Shown here in pieces: positions 8,564 to 17,393 of a stretch of 64,000 nucleotides of DNA (positions are counted from its first letter, which is position 1; every line of letters begins with the position of its first letter). The stretch is taken from the NCBI GenBank assembly GCA_014238905.1, contig JABAAE010000011.1:104865-168864 (forward strand). The letters run 5' to 3'. The stretch is from Planctomycetota bacterium. Its GTDB lineage: Bacteria; Planctomycetota; Planctomycetia; Pirellulales; Pirellulaceae. The translations under genes were made by a program, and so were the position numbers. Below the pieces are notes generated by a model. That model worked only from the letters and a program-made list of their open reading frames with translations, was not told where the DNA came from and did not search any database.

Positions 8564-9751
8564 TTGTTGTCGACCACATCTTCACTTTTTGACCAGATCG
8601 AATCCACTTTTCAGCAATCCGGCACTGAGTCCGCGCTTGCTCAACTGGCGAATGCCCTTTCTGAGTCGAAAAAATACCATGAGTTATTTGAAGCCAGGAA
8701 ACTCCAGCTTCGCTGTGAGCTTGGCTTGCCGCTGTTGTCTGCCGAATCGGTAGATCAGCTGGATGAACCGGTCCAGAATCAATTAGAGGACGGGTTGGCA
8801 AAAATCTGTCGAGAAATCGGATCTTCTTTAATGGAGCAAGGTAAACTTCGCGAGGGATGGATGTACTTGCGTCCGGTAGGTGAAAATGAGCTTGCCCGAG
8901 ATTTTGTAATGAAGACCGAGCCCGACGACGAAAATATCGATGAGTTGATCGAGCTTTCGTTAAGAGAGGGGATTTCGCCGGCCCACGGTTTTTCTTTGGT
9001 TTTAAAGCACTACGGAACGTGTAATTCCATTACGACATACGATTCTGAATTGAGTCAGCATTCGTTGGAGGACCAGCGTGCGGCGGCGGGGATGCTGGTG
9101 GAACACCTCCATGCCGAATTACTGGAAAATGTTAGAAGTGATGTTCAACAGGAAGAAGGAAAGCCCGCAGCCGAAAGTACTTTTGCGGAAATTCTTGCCG
9201 ACAGAGAGTGGCTTTTTGATGGGGATCGATACCACATCGACACGACGCACCTTTCTTCGGTGATTCGATTTTCCAGAAAGCTGTTAAACGAATCGCAAAT
9301 TGCCTTAGCCATTGACTTGACCGAATATGGACGTCGTCTTAGTTCCCAGTACCAGTACGAGAGTGAAGAACCATTCGAGGATCTTTATCCGACCACAAGG
9401 CTGTATCTGGACGCTGTTTCTGGTGTTCGCATAGAGGAGGCTTTGGAGTTCTTTGGGAACAAGGCTCGGGGGAGTGATGCGTATAACGAAGGTTATATGA
9501 CGATCGAGGTTTATATTGAACTATTGGCTCGAACGGGACGTCATGCTGAGGCAATCGAAAACATGATTCAGCTAATGCCCGATGCATCCCCCAAAATCGG
9601 CATCGCGCCGAATATTCTGGAATTGTCAAACCAATCAGGTGACTTTCATCGGTTTACTGATTTTTGCCGAAAGCACGACGATCTTCTTGGTTTCGTGACA
9701 GGGTTATTGCACCAGGGTCAAGCCGAAAAGGGTCAAGCCGAAAAGGGTTAA
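8564..9751 (+). CDS. conserved hypothetical helical protein with repeat-encoded C-terminus
   Basis: A 395-residue cytoplasmic protein that I do not recognise; no signal peptide or membrane segment. It is alpha-helical and rich in Glu/Leu, with helical-repeat character (for example the Ala-Arg-Thr-Gly-Arg-His-Ala-Glu-Ala-Ile stretch near residue 325), so a TPR-like scaffold is possible. TTG at 8564 is chosen because GGAGAG lies five bases upstream. The C-terminus is odd: the last ten residues are two copies of Gly-Gln-Ala-Glu-Lys(-Gly) encoded by a 15-bp tandem repeat that continues past the stop codon. It may share a promoter region with the divergent hemDE. Confidence 0.75.
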   Translation: MLSTTSSLFDQIESTFQQSGTESALAQLANALSESKKYHELFEARKLQLRCELGLPLLSAESVDQLDEPVQNQLEDGLAKICREIGSSLMEQGKLREGWMYLRPVGENELARDFVMKTEPDDENIDELIELSLREGISPAHGFSLVLKHYGTCNSITTYDSELSQHSLEDQRAAAGMLVEHLHAELLENVRSDVQQEEGKPAAESTFAEILADREWLFDGDRYHIDTTHLSSVIRFSRKLLNESQIALAIDLTEYGRRLSSQYQYESEEPFEDLYPTTRLYLDAVSGVRIEEALEFFGNKARGSDAYNEGYMTIEVYIELLARTGRHAEAIENMIQLMPDASPKIGIAPNILELSNQSGDFHRFTDFCRKHDDLLGFVTGLLHQGQAEKGQAEKG

Positions 9752-9780
9752 CCGGAAAAGGGTCCTCCAAAACAGGGTTA
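9715..9780. repeat. 15-bp tandem repeat spanning a stop codon
   Basis: The unit GGGTCAAGCCGAAAA occurs twice exactly (9715-9744), then in two diverged copies (9745-9759, 9760-9774) and a 6-bp remnant. The first two copies are read in frame as a five-residue repeat. The third copy carries the TAA stop at 9749-9751. The array ends just before the alcohol dehydrogenase gene. Confidence 0.9.
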
Positions 9781-9788
9781 TCAGATAC

Positions 9789-10832
9789 ATGGACGGGTGT
9801 TGTTTTGTGGACGTCGGGACGGTTCGTGCGGAATCCTTGACCGATCCCGAGCTTGTCGAGCCAGGTGATGCAATTGTTAAAGTCGAGATGGCCGGGCTAT
9901 GCGGATCGGATTTGCATCCGTTTTTCGGCCGGGAGACCGGGCTGGACCCAGGGACGGTGATGGGGCATGAATTCGTTGGCCGAGTGGTGTCCACCGGGGA
10001 TGCGGTGTCTGCGGTACAAGTGGGTGATCGTGTGTGTTGCCCATTTTCCACGAATTGTGGCGATTGTTTTTACTGCTTGAATGGTTTGACATCCCGCTGT
10101 TCCACCGGGCAATTATTTGGCTGGCGTGAGGATGGTGTTGGGCTGCATGGTGGACAGGCTCAATGGATTCGAGTTCCCCATGCGAACGGTTCGCTGCTCC
10201 CGGTACCCGACTCATTGTCCAATGAGACGGCTCTCTTGTTGGGAGACAATCTAAGCACTGGATTCTATAGTGCCGACTTGGCTGAGGTACAAAATGGCGG
10301 TGTTTATCTGGTGGTGGGCTGTGGAACGGTTGGTCTGCTTGCCATCGTTGCCGCACTTTTTAAAGGGGCAAAAAAGGTGTTTTGCTATGATCCCGATGCA
10401 AGTCGTCGCGAGCTCGCTGAGGCTGTCGGGGGGACACCGGTCCTCTCTGAGCAGGCTGCCGTTAGTGAAGTTAAACAAGCCACAGGGGGGCGCGGGGCCG
10501 ATGGCGTGATGGAATTGGTTGGGCTGTTGCCAGCGCAGCAATTGGCGTGGCGGGCGGTGCGTCCGGGTGGAATTCTAAGTTCGATTGGTTGCCACTGCAA
10601 ACCGGAATTTGGTTTTTCCCAAGCCGATGCCTACGACAAGAACCTGACCTATCGTACCGGTCGGTGTCCCGCTCGACATTACATGCGGGAACTAAACCCG
10701 GTCATCGACCGAATACCATTTGATCTCGATTCCCTGATTACCCACCGATTTGAAATCCGAGAATCCACTTGTGCCTACGAGGTATTTAGCCGACGGCAGG
10801 ACGGTTGTATCAAGGCCGCCTTTTGTTTCTGA
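9789..10832 (+). CDS. zinc-dependent medium-chain alcohol dehydrogenase
   Basis: A 347-residue NAD(P)-dependent oxidoreductase of the MDR family; the substrate is unknown. Catalytic-zinc ligands are in place: Cys38 in Gly-Leu-Cys-Gly-Ser-Asp and His60-Glu61 in Gly-His-Glu-Phe. The structural-zinc lobe has its four cysteines at 90, 93, 96 and 104. The Rossmann loop Gly-Cys-Gly-Thr-Val-Gly is at 177-182, followed by Asp at the end of the second strand (near 200), which favours NAD. ATG at 9789 has only a weak ribosome-binding site (CAGGG). The flavin reductase and acyl-CoA ligase follow on the same strand, so a small oxidation and CoA-activation pathway is possible. Confidence 0.9.
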   Translation: MDGCCFVDVGTVRAESLTDPELVEPGDAIVKVEMAGLCGSDLHPFFGRETGLDPGTVMGHEFVGRVVSTGDAVSAVQVGDRVCCPFSTNCGDCFYCLNGLTSRCSTGQLFGWREDGVGLHGGQAQWIRVPHANGSLLPVPDSLSNETALLLGDNLSTGFYSADLAEVQNGGVYLVVGCGTVGLLAIVAALFKGAKKVFCYDPDASRRELAEAVGGTPVLSEQAAVSEVKQATGGRGADGVMELVGLLPAQQLAWRAVRPGGILSSIGCHCKPEFGFSQADAYDKNLTYRTGRCPARHYMRELNPVIDRIPFDLDSLITHRFEIRESTCAYEVFSRRQDGCIKAAFCF

Positions 10833-10937
10833 TTAAGGTCAACCGAAAGCGTGTGGTAGGCCGGTGACGGTATCAGGATAAAGAACCCATTTAATCGTTG
10901 AAGAGTTATGTTTTCAATTTAGAGGAAACCACAGAAC

Positions 10938-11549
10938 ATGGAAATTGATCCGAGTGCTAACACGCCCCGAGAAATTTATACGAGGATGGTGAGCCTGATT
11001 ACACCCAGACCGATTGCCTGGGTATCGACCATTTCCAATGGTGGAATTCTCAATTTGGCGCCCTACAGTTTTTTTAATGGCGTTTCCGCGTCACCGCCCA
11101 GTGTCGTTTTTTCGCCGGTCAATCGAGCTGATGGAACGAAGAAAGACACCGTCATCAATATTGAGGAAAACGGCGAGTTTGTTATTAACCTCGTCTCCAG
11201 ATCGATGGCCGAGACCATGAACTTGACGGCAGGTGACTTCGATTTTAAGGAGAATGAATTTGAAATCGCTGGACTGGAAACGGTGTCGTCCCAAAAAGTC
11301 AAACCTCCTCGTGTGGCGGAATCGGCAGGCCATCTTGAATGCGAGTTGATTCAGATCGTGCATGTGGGAGAGGGGCCATTGGCTGCCAATTTAGTCATCG
11401 GAAAAGTCGTCCACCTGCATGTCGATGATCAAGTTCTCGACGAAGACGGACGGGTGGATCCGGCCAGACTCGATAATGTTGGTCGGTTGGGTGGGACTGC
11501 TTATTCGACAACCCGGGATCGATTCGATTTGCAGCGGCCGGCGACTTGA
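10938..11549 (+). CDS. flavin reductase-like FMN-binding split-barrel protein
   Basis: A 203-residue member of the flavin reductase/NADH:FMN oxidoreductase-like family. The opening Pro-Arg-Pro-Ile-Ala-Trp-Val-Ser-Thr and Asn-Leu-Ala-Pro-Tyr-Ser-Phe-Phe motifs (residues 22-48) are the usual FMN-binding entrance, followed by Ser-Pro-Pro-Ser-Val-Val-Phe and the Lys-Asp-Thr-Val-Ile-Asn-Ile segment. AGAGGAAACC lies upstream of the ATG. The gene is 105 bp after the dehydrogenase. It may supply reduced flavin to an oxygenase or act alone; no flavin monooxygenase is nearby. Confidence 0.88.
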   Translation: MEIDPSANTPREIYTRMVSLITPRPIAWVSTISNGGILNLAPYSFFNGVSASPPSVVFSPVNRADGTKKDTVINIEENGEFVINLVSRSMAETMNLTAGDFDFKENEFEIAGLETVSSQKVKPPRVAESAGHLECELIQIVHVGEGPLAANLVIGKVVHLHVDDQVLDEDGRVDPARLDNVGRLGGTAYSTTRDRFDLQRPAT

Positions 11550-11672
11550 GTACCGCTCTAAATTAACCGCCGGGCTTCCTGTATCGTTATTGTTATTTCC
11601 GTTATTGTCACTGATTAGATGATTTCGATAAACCTGGATTGGGTCTCATAAGAACACTTCTGATCGTCCAAG

Positions 11673-13712
11673 ATGAATCAATCAGCCGCAATCATCTCTG
11701 CTTTTTTAACGGATTACCGGGATTCTTCCCCCGAGATTTGTTGGCGGGCTTTTATCGAATTGCATCGCCAGCAATCCTTTGAAGTCGAGCAATGCCGGAA
11801 AGTGTGGCGACAGGTGTTCGCACAATGGAACGGCGATCAGGGGCCGCCTCCGTGTTGGATTCCGGGCGAAAAACGAGTGGCTCGCTCCAACGTCGCCAAC
11901 TGGATGGAACAACTCAATCTGCAGGATGTACATCAATTTCATCAGTGGACGGCCCATCATCGAAACAGCTTTTGGGCAATGGTACTGGATGAACTGAATA
12001 TTGCTTTTCGGAGAGAGCCGGATTCGATCATGGCACCTAGGTCCTCGGCAGAAAAACCTGAATGGTTGCCGGGTGCTCGGTTTAATATTGTCGAGAGCTG
12101 TTTTCAGGCATCGGGGGATCAGCTGGCCCTCATCAGTGGCGATTCTTCCGGAGCGATGACTTATCGGTCATACCGTGAGTTACAGGAAAGAGCCAACCAG
12201 GTCGGTAATTTATTGCTCAGTGAGGGCTTTCAGCAGGGCGATTGCTTTGGCGTCATCATGCCGGTTAGTTTTGAGTCCATCGCAATCTATCTGGGGATTA
12301 TTCAGGCCGGTATGGTGACCGTTTCCATTGCCGACAGCTTCGCTGGCCAGGAAATCGACAGCCGTCTCCAGATCGCCAATGCCAAGGCGGTGTTTTCCTA
12401 TGAGTTTCTGGAGCGATCAGGGAAGCGGATTCCACTGGGGGATAGAGTCCGTGACGCGACTGCGCTTCCGGTCTATACCGTGGCAACCGATGCCGGTGAG
12501 TCCGGCGTTGTGTCTTCAGCAGCAGCGGCGGAATCCTGGCAAGAACGATTGGAGGGGCAGCCAACTGAATTTGAAGCGGTGGTTGGTAATCCATCAGATC
12601 CAATCAACGTCCTTTTTTCGTCGGGTACCACCGGCGATCCCAAAGCGATTCCTTGGAATCATACCACCCCCATTAAATGTGCCATGGATGGGATGTTGCA
12701 CCTTGACCTGGTGCCTGGCGATGTGGTCGCTTGGCCGACCAACCTGGGCTGGATGATGGGGCCTTGGTTGATTTTTGCCACCCTGATCAATCGCGGGACG
12801 ATTGCTGTTTACGATGACGCGCCCATGGGAAGCGGATTTGGTGCCTTTGTAGAAAGTGCCAAGGTGAATGTTTTGGGAGTGATCCCCTCTCTGGTGCGGG
12901 TTTGGAGACAATCCGGTTGCAACGAGCCGTATGACTGGTCTTCGATCAAAACCTACAGCTCTACCGGTGAAGCATCCAACGCTGACGATATGTTCTATCT
13001 CTCCTGGTTGGCCGGGTTTAAACCCATTATTGAATATTGTGGCGGAACTGAGATTGGGGGTGGATATATCAGCTCAACGGTGGTGCAAAACAACGCGCCA
13101 GCTTCTTTTTCGACGCCTGCATTCGGATTGGATGTGGAGATATTATCTGATTCCATCGATGCCTCGGCTGGTGAAGAAGACCGATATCGTGCAGTAGAAA
13201 ACGGGGAGCTGTTCATTTCGCCTCCTTCGATCGGACTTTCGATTGATTTACTGAATCGCGATCACAGCGATACCTATTTCAAAAGTTGCCCAAAGAAAAA
13301 TGGGATTCGCCTCAGGCGTCACGGTGATTTCTTTCAAAAATTGGGAGGGGGTTATTACGCCGCTGGTGGTCGTACCGATGATACGATGAACCTGGGTGGG
13401 ATAAAGGTCAGCAGTGTGGAAATTGAGTGCATCCTGAACCAACTGCCCGGACTTTCTGAATCGGCTGCAGTGGCAATCCCATTGGAAGAGAGTGGCCCGG
13501 ATTGCCTGGTGGTGTTTTACGTGGTGGAGCCTGACGTCGGGGATGGGGATTTATCTTCAGAACCATCCGATTGGTTGCACGCTATGAACCAGGCCATCAG
13601 ATCTCAGCTCAATCCGCTATTCAAAATCAGAAAAATTATTCCACGTGACTCGCTACCGAGGACCGCTTCCAACAAAATCATGCGCCGTAAACTGAGAAGC
13701 GAATTGTGTTGA
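11673..13712 (+). CDS. acyl-CoA synthetase, AAE17/AAE18-like
   Basis: A 679-residue AMP-forming ligase that activates a carboxylic acid to an acyl-CoA. The nucleotide-binding P-loop, Phe-Ser-Ser-Gly-Thr-Thr-Gly-Asp-Pro-Lys, is at about 313-322. The catalytic lysine is at about 668, in Asn-Lys-Ile-Met-Arg-Arg-Lys-Leu near the C-terminus. The stretch after the P-loop (Ala-Ile-Pro-Trp, then Trp-Pro-Thr-Asn-Leu-Gly-Trp-Met-Met-Gly-Pro) resembles plant peroxisomal acyl-activating enzymes 17/18 more than bacterial acetyl-CoA synthetase. The N-terminal ~110 residues are the family's extra domain. The substrate is not inferable. It ends convergently with cutC, 50 bp away. Confidence 0.88.
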   Translation: MNQSAAIISAFLTDYRDSSPEICWRAFIELHRQQSFEVEQCRKVWRQVFAQWNGDQGPPPCWIPGEKRVARSNVANWMEQLNLQDVHQFHQWTAHHRNSFWAMVLDELNIAFRREPDSIMAPRSSAEKPEWLPGARFNIVESCFQASGDQLALISGDSSGAMTYRSYRELQERANQVGNLLLSEGFQQGDCFGVIMPVSFESIAIYLGIIQAGMVTVSIADSFAGQEIDSRLQIANAKAVFSYEFLERSGKRIPLGDRVRDATALPVYTVATDAGESGVVSSAAAAESWQERLEGQPTEFEAVVGNPSDPINVLFSSGTTGDPKAIPWNHTTPIKCAMDGMLHLDLVPGDVVAWPTNLGWMMGPWLIFATLINRGTIAVYDDAPMGSGFGAFVESAKVNVLGVIPSLVRVWRQSGCNEPYDWSSIKTYSSTGEASNADDMFYLSWLAGFKPIIEYCGGTEIGGGYISSTVVQNNAPASFSTPAFGLDVEILSDSIDASAGEEDRYRAVENGELFISPPSIGLSIDLLNRDHSDTYFKSCPKKNGIRLRRHGDFFQKLGGGYYAAGGRTDDTMNLGGIKVSSVEIECILNQLPGLSESAAVAIPLEESGPDCLVVFYVVEPDVGDGDLSSEPSDWLHAMNQAIRSQLNPLFKIRKIIPRDSLPRTASNKIMRRKLRSELC

Positions 13713-13762
13713 TGACGCGAGGGCAGCTGAGGAGAATGGCTTTGGAAATGCCAACGATGGAC

Positions 13763-14521
13763 TCAAGCGGTTGGGAGACCCTGTTTTAAGTTGGCGATCG
13801 TTTTATGAATTAATTCACCATCGGTCTGGCGAATTTCGTCAGCAGCGAGATGGGGCCCTGGATGAAAATTGATTCTCGAATTCAACTGAACACCGGTGGT
13901 AATGGTCGATTGAAAAGTACCGTGGATCTGACGGCAACCCGTTTTTTTGACTAGTAATGCGGCATTTTCCGGTCGAATACCAGACCCCGGGAGGACTTCG
14001 ATTTGATCGCCAAAATCGCCAATGATGTGCTGGATTACATCGGCACCATCCATGGCGGTTGGCTGTCCACCGCTGGTTAGGACCCGGTCAAATTTTAAGT
14101 GGATCAATTCACTTATTGCCAAAGATAGATCAGCGCTGCAATCGAATGCGCGGTGGAAAACCCGCTGTCGACTCCCACAGATTTCAATCAGGGTTTGGTT
14201 CCGTTTGTGATCGATGGTCAAATCGGGATTGAGAATTCCGAATGCCAAGCCGTCAGCGTCATTTTCGATTAATAGTCGCGCTTCCTGCTGCATCAAATCG
14301 AATTCGCTGGAAGAATAATAGAAATTACCTCCCCGGGGGCGGACCATGCAGATGACCGGGATATTGGTAGCCGCTTTGACTTGGCGGAGCAGGCTGAGTG
14401 TCGGAGTCAGGCCGCCCAACTCGATACCGGCATTCAATTCGATACGATCGGCACCGTTTTCCTGGGCTGCCATCGCGCCATGAAGGGATTCGCAACAGAC
14501 TTCGACAAGGGTGGGAGACAT
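13763..14521 (-). CDS. cutC: CutC family protein
   Basis: A 252-residue TIM-barrel protein of the CutC family. Seen: Glu-Val-Cys-Cys-Glu-Ser near the start, the Gly-Ala-Asp-Arg-Ile-Glu-Leu-Asn and Gly-Gly-Leu-Thr-Pro-Thr segments (residues 19-42), Met-Val-Arg-Pro-Arg-Gly-Gly-Asn-Phe-Tyr-Tyr, and Leu-Thr-Ser-Gly-Gly. CutC was first linked to copper homeostasis in E. coli, but its molecular activity is still unclear. Length and architecture are normal. No copper gene lies nearby. Confidence 0.93.
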   Translation of the reverse strand: MSPTLVEVCCESLHGAMAAQENGADRIELNAGIELGGLTPTLSLLRQVKAATNIPVICMVRPRGGNFYYSSSEFDLMQQEARLLIENDADGLAFGILNPDLTIDHKRNQTLIEICGSRQRVFHRAFDCSADLSLAISELIHLKFDRVLTSGGQPTAMDGADVIQHIIGDFGDQIEVLPGSGIRPENAALLVKKTGCRQIHGTFQSTITTGVQLNSRINFHPGPHLAADEIRQTDGELIHKTIANLKQGLPTA

Positions 14522-14657
14522 GCTGATGGAGGTTGGATGAGGAGTTGTCTAGGTTGAGATTCAGGTCTTCAAAAAAAACGAGGGCAATTCTACCGGGATT
14601 CACCAGGGATCTTCTCGTTGTCCACATTTAATCAAATCGAAAAGACGCCATGGCTGG

Positions 14658-15605
14658 TTATTCTATCGGTGTTATCCTCCTGCGAATTCGCAGTGAGTAA
14701 TCTGGATCATCATAAAACTCGTTTGAAAGTTCAGTGGCCTGGCAACGAATCTTGAGCTTTTCAAAAGTCTGAGATTGGTCCAGGATTCCCTGTTGATAGG
14801 CAGACCTGGCAGCTAAACCGGGTAGCAGTACTGAAAAATGAGGGGTGTTTCCAGCGGGGTTTAGGGCATTGAGATGTTGAAGGATATTGGATGTGCAATT
14901 GTTCAACGCCGTGTGGTAGAACTCGGGCCGGACCTCTAATCGATTGACACGTTTCATGACATCGATAAACATCATGCGAGCTTGGTCCGGTGTGGCTGTT
15001 GTGGGATAGATGAAAATCTCGGAGTTTTGGTGGCGTGTTCGCAATCGGAGCACATCTTTTTCATCTGCCAGGACGTACGCAATTTCAAATTGATTGGTGG
15101 TACCTAACGCCGGCGAAAATGATTCTCCAATTTCGGTTCTGACCTCGGCGAAAACGGCCAGGAATTCGCCCTCACCAAATTCGAAACTAAGGATAGAGTT
15201 GGCAAGGTAGGGTCTTTTCTGAACAGGACAGACGATCAAATCAACGCCTCGGATCTTGGCTAGATCATATTCTCGTTGTTCATATTTGGCGATGAAGTCT
15301 TCTTCTGTGATGTAGCGATTGTTGCGAACGTTGTGAATGCGGACAGGGGTTTTAACATCCGTGGAGAGCGAGGAGTAGGTTGCAGGAACCACCTCAGCAT
15401 CCGGATGGGGAAGGTCATCCTGGGTTGGTGTTGAAATCGTATCGTCCAACTCGATCCTTGGAAGCAATGAAACCTGTGGTGACCAGGGCCGCTCATTGGA
15501 AGGATGACGACGATCTGGAATGTCATTGCGGACCATGGTTTGGCAACCGGTCGTTAACAGCGACATCAGCAGAAGAAAATGGCAGTAAAGCGATCGTTCA
15601 GGCAT
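14658..15605 (-). CDS. DUF4105 lipoprotein
   Basis: A 315-residue exported protein. The N-terminus has a lipobox (Leu-Thr-Thr-Gly-Cys at about 15-19) after a hydrophobic run, so ATG at 15605 is the likely start although a longer frame exists. The C-terminal ~200 residues match DUF4105 (Lnb N-terminal periplasmic domain): a Leu-Ser-Phe-Glu-Phe strand, Val-Phe-Ala-Glu-Val-Arg, and the conserved Tyr-His-Thr-Ala-Leu-Asn-Asn-Cys-Thr-Ser segment, whose Asn-Cys-Thr is the presumed active-site cysteine. The family is thought to be papain-like, but the activity is unproven. Residues 25-90 form a low-complexity, Pro/Asp-rich linker. Confidence 0.78.
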   Translation of the reverse strand: MPERSLYCHFLLLMSLLTTGCQTMVRNDIPDRRHPSNERPWSPQVSLLPRIELDDTISTPTQDDLPHPDAEVVPATYSSLSTDVKTPVRIHNVRNNRYITEEDFIAKYEQREYDLAKIRGVDLIVCPVQKRPYLANSILSFEFGEGEFLAVFAEVRTEIGESFSPALGTTNQFEIAYVLADEKDVLRLRTRHQNSEIFIYPTTATPDQARMMFIDVMKRVNRLEVRPEFYHTALNNCTSNILQHLNALNPAGNTPHFSVLLPGLAARSAYQQGILDQSQTFEKLKIRCQATELSNEFYDDPDYSLRIRRRITPIE

Positions 15606-15953
15606 TTTTAATAGCTCATCGAGGTCTGCTTCTTTACCGAAGTCAACCAATAACGACAAGTTCGATTTACAGGTCGCTGATCTGATGGGTAGTGTGGCAG
15701 GCCGGGAAAGGGAAACGATAATTGAAATAGGTTGGCTGGGTAGTTTGAGGTGAGTGCTGGAAAAGGGTTTGAGATGCTGAAAACTCGATTCTGGAGAACG
15801 CTGGATTGTCGAAACAAGATGTCGTTTGACTTTTGGAATTTAAAGTAGATTCCCAGACCCTCGAAATCCGAATAATCAATGGAAAGCTGCCGTGAAACAG
15901 GTTTCTACATTTGCTTGCATGTGATTTGCTGGCATGTGTTATTTGGGGGGATC

Positions 15954-16826
15954 TTGAAAGCACTACCAATGCTTCCAATTCGTTGTGTCGTTGCCGGGTT
16001 GATGACCCTGGCTATCGCTGCGTCAATTCATGCCAACGACGAATCCTTGGCGACGTCCAGTCGCGCCGCCAAGGAAAATGCCATCCGATCGATCCCCATG
16101 AATGCCCTGAAACGGGAAGCTCAGGAAAAAGTTTTGGGCGTGATCAACAACACCAGTATCTTCCGCCGATTACCTGCCAGCCGATATGCAACCGACCCGG
16201 ACATGCACCATTTCCTGATTCGCTATCCGGAGGTGGTCGTTGGGATTTGGAAGGTGATGGATATTTCCAAGGTCCAAGCGGAGCGAGTGCAGGATTTTGT
16301 GGTGCAAGCATCTGATGGAATGGGAACGACAAGTACCATCGAGCTCTTGTACGGGACGAAAAACCTACATGTTTTCTATGGTAAAGGAACCTATCAGGGT
16401 CCGTTGTTTCATAACCGACTCAACGGTAGTTGTATTCTCATTCTGAGGAGTGATTTTGATGAAACCCTGGAGGGCGTCCCAGTCGTGACAGATCGGCTGG
16501 ATATCTTCCTACGGGTTGATAATATCGGCGTAAAAATTCTGGCCCGGACTCTGCATCCGCTGGTTGGAAAGACCGCCGATCTGAATTTTCTGGAGACCAC
16601 CCGATTTATTGGGAAAGTTTCCAAAACGGCGGAGGTCAACGGAAAAGGTTTGAATCGACTGGCTGATCAAATTCAGGGGCTGCAACCCGGCGTTCGGATC
16701 GGTTTCACCCGATTGATCGCTTCCACCAATGAACAGGCGGTGGTCAGGCTGCAACGCCAACTGAGGGATGACTACAGAATTTCCCAAAAACCGGCCGCTC
16801 GATCGGTCCCGATCAGAAAGAACTGA
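15954..16826 (+). CDS. conserved hypothetical secreted protein
   Basis: A 290-residue protein I do not recognise. It begins with a signal peptide (hydrophobic core around 12-24, then Ala-Ser-Ile-His-Ala-Asn-Asp), so export to the periplasm is predicted. TTG at 15954 is preferred because GGGGGG lies just upstream; ATG at 15969 is an alternative. The mature part is beta-rich with short basic helices and no cysteine pairs or catalytic motif that I can name. It sits directly before tRNA-Gln and is divergent from the DUF4105 lipoprotein. Confidence 0.75.
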   Translation: MKALPMLPIRCVVAGLMTLAIAASIHANDESLATSSRAAKENAIRSIPMNALKREAQEKVLGVINNTSIFRRLPASRYATDPDMHHFLIRYPEVVVGIWKVMDISKVQAERVQDFVVQASDGMGTTSTIELLYGTKNLHVFYGKGTYQGPLFHNRLNGSCILILRSDFDETLEGVPVVTDRLDIFLRVDNIGVKILARTLHPLVGKTADLNFLETTRFIGKVSKTAEVNGKGLNRLADQIQGLQPGVRIGFTRLIASTNEQAVVRLQRQLRDDYRISQKPAARSVPIRKN

Positions 16827-16962
16827 TCCCACAATCAGGCGGGACAGATCTTTCGCCGGGCAGAGCTGGCGAAAAATTGAAATGTTGGCCAACCAATTGC
16901 CTCAAAAATCAAAACAGCTATTGCAACAAATCGTTGTAGATTCGACAATTTACATAAGTCAG

Positions 16963-17033
16963 TGACCCATGGTGTAATGGTAACACAGCGGATTTTGATT
17001 CCGTCGTTCTAGGTTCGAATCCTAGTGGGTCAA
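16963..17033 (+). tRNA. tRNA-Gln(TTG)
   Basis: The full cloverleaf is visible. The 7-bp acceptor stem pairs TGACCCA (16963-16969) with TGGGTCA (17026-17032), and the discriminator is A. The anticodon stem is GCGGA/TCCGT with loop TTTTGAT, so the anticodon is TTG (16995-16997), reading CAA/CAG. The TTCGAAT T-loop is present. The weak U1-A72 pair is typical of tRNA-Gln. The CCA end is not encoded. Confidence 0.97.
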
Positions 17034-17393
17034 CTTGGCTTTTGCGGTTTTCTCGAAAGATTCCTGCTTTCAATCCGCTATTTGTTGACATGGCCGCGCT
17101 GCCGTCGCTTCTCTTTCGGCCTTTTCTTTTCGCCCGAGGCTCCTTCCCGAGAATTTTGCTTGGCTTTTGGCACAGCTTGCGGGCAGCATTGGAAACGGTG
17201 AGGACGGGCAAGCCGAACAGCCGCCATGGTGATCAGAGCTTGGGCCCATCAGCGAATCATTCGGCTGATTCACTTTGAATGGCCTTTCCGAGGCAAAGCA
17301 TCCTTGACTCAACCTCACCCCCGGTCACCTGTCATGACGGGGCTCGAGGGGGGAGTTGCTTCGTGAGTTTGCGCCATCTGATTCTAGTTGGAA
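17034..17393. other. gene-free spacer after tRNA-Gln
   Basis: Open frames on both strands look non-coding (biased, no family resemblance). A GC-rich stretch near 17315-17360 could form imperfect hairpins. I see no RNA gene or mobile element. Confidence 0.4.
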
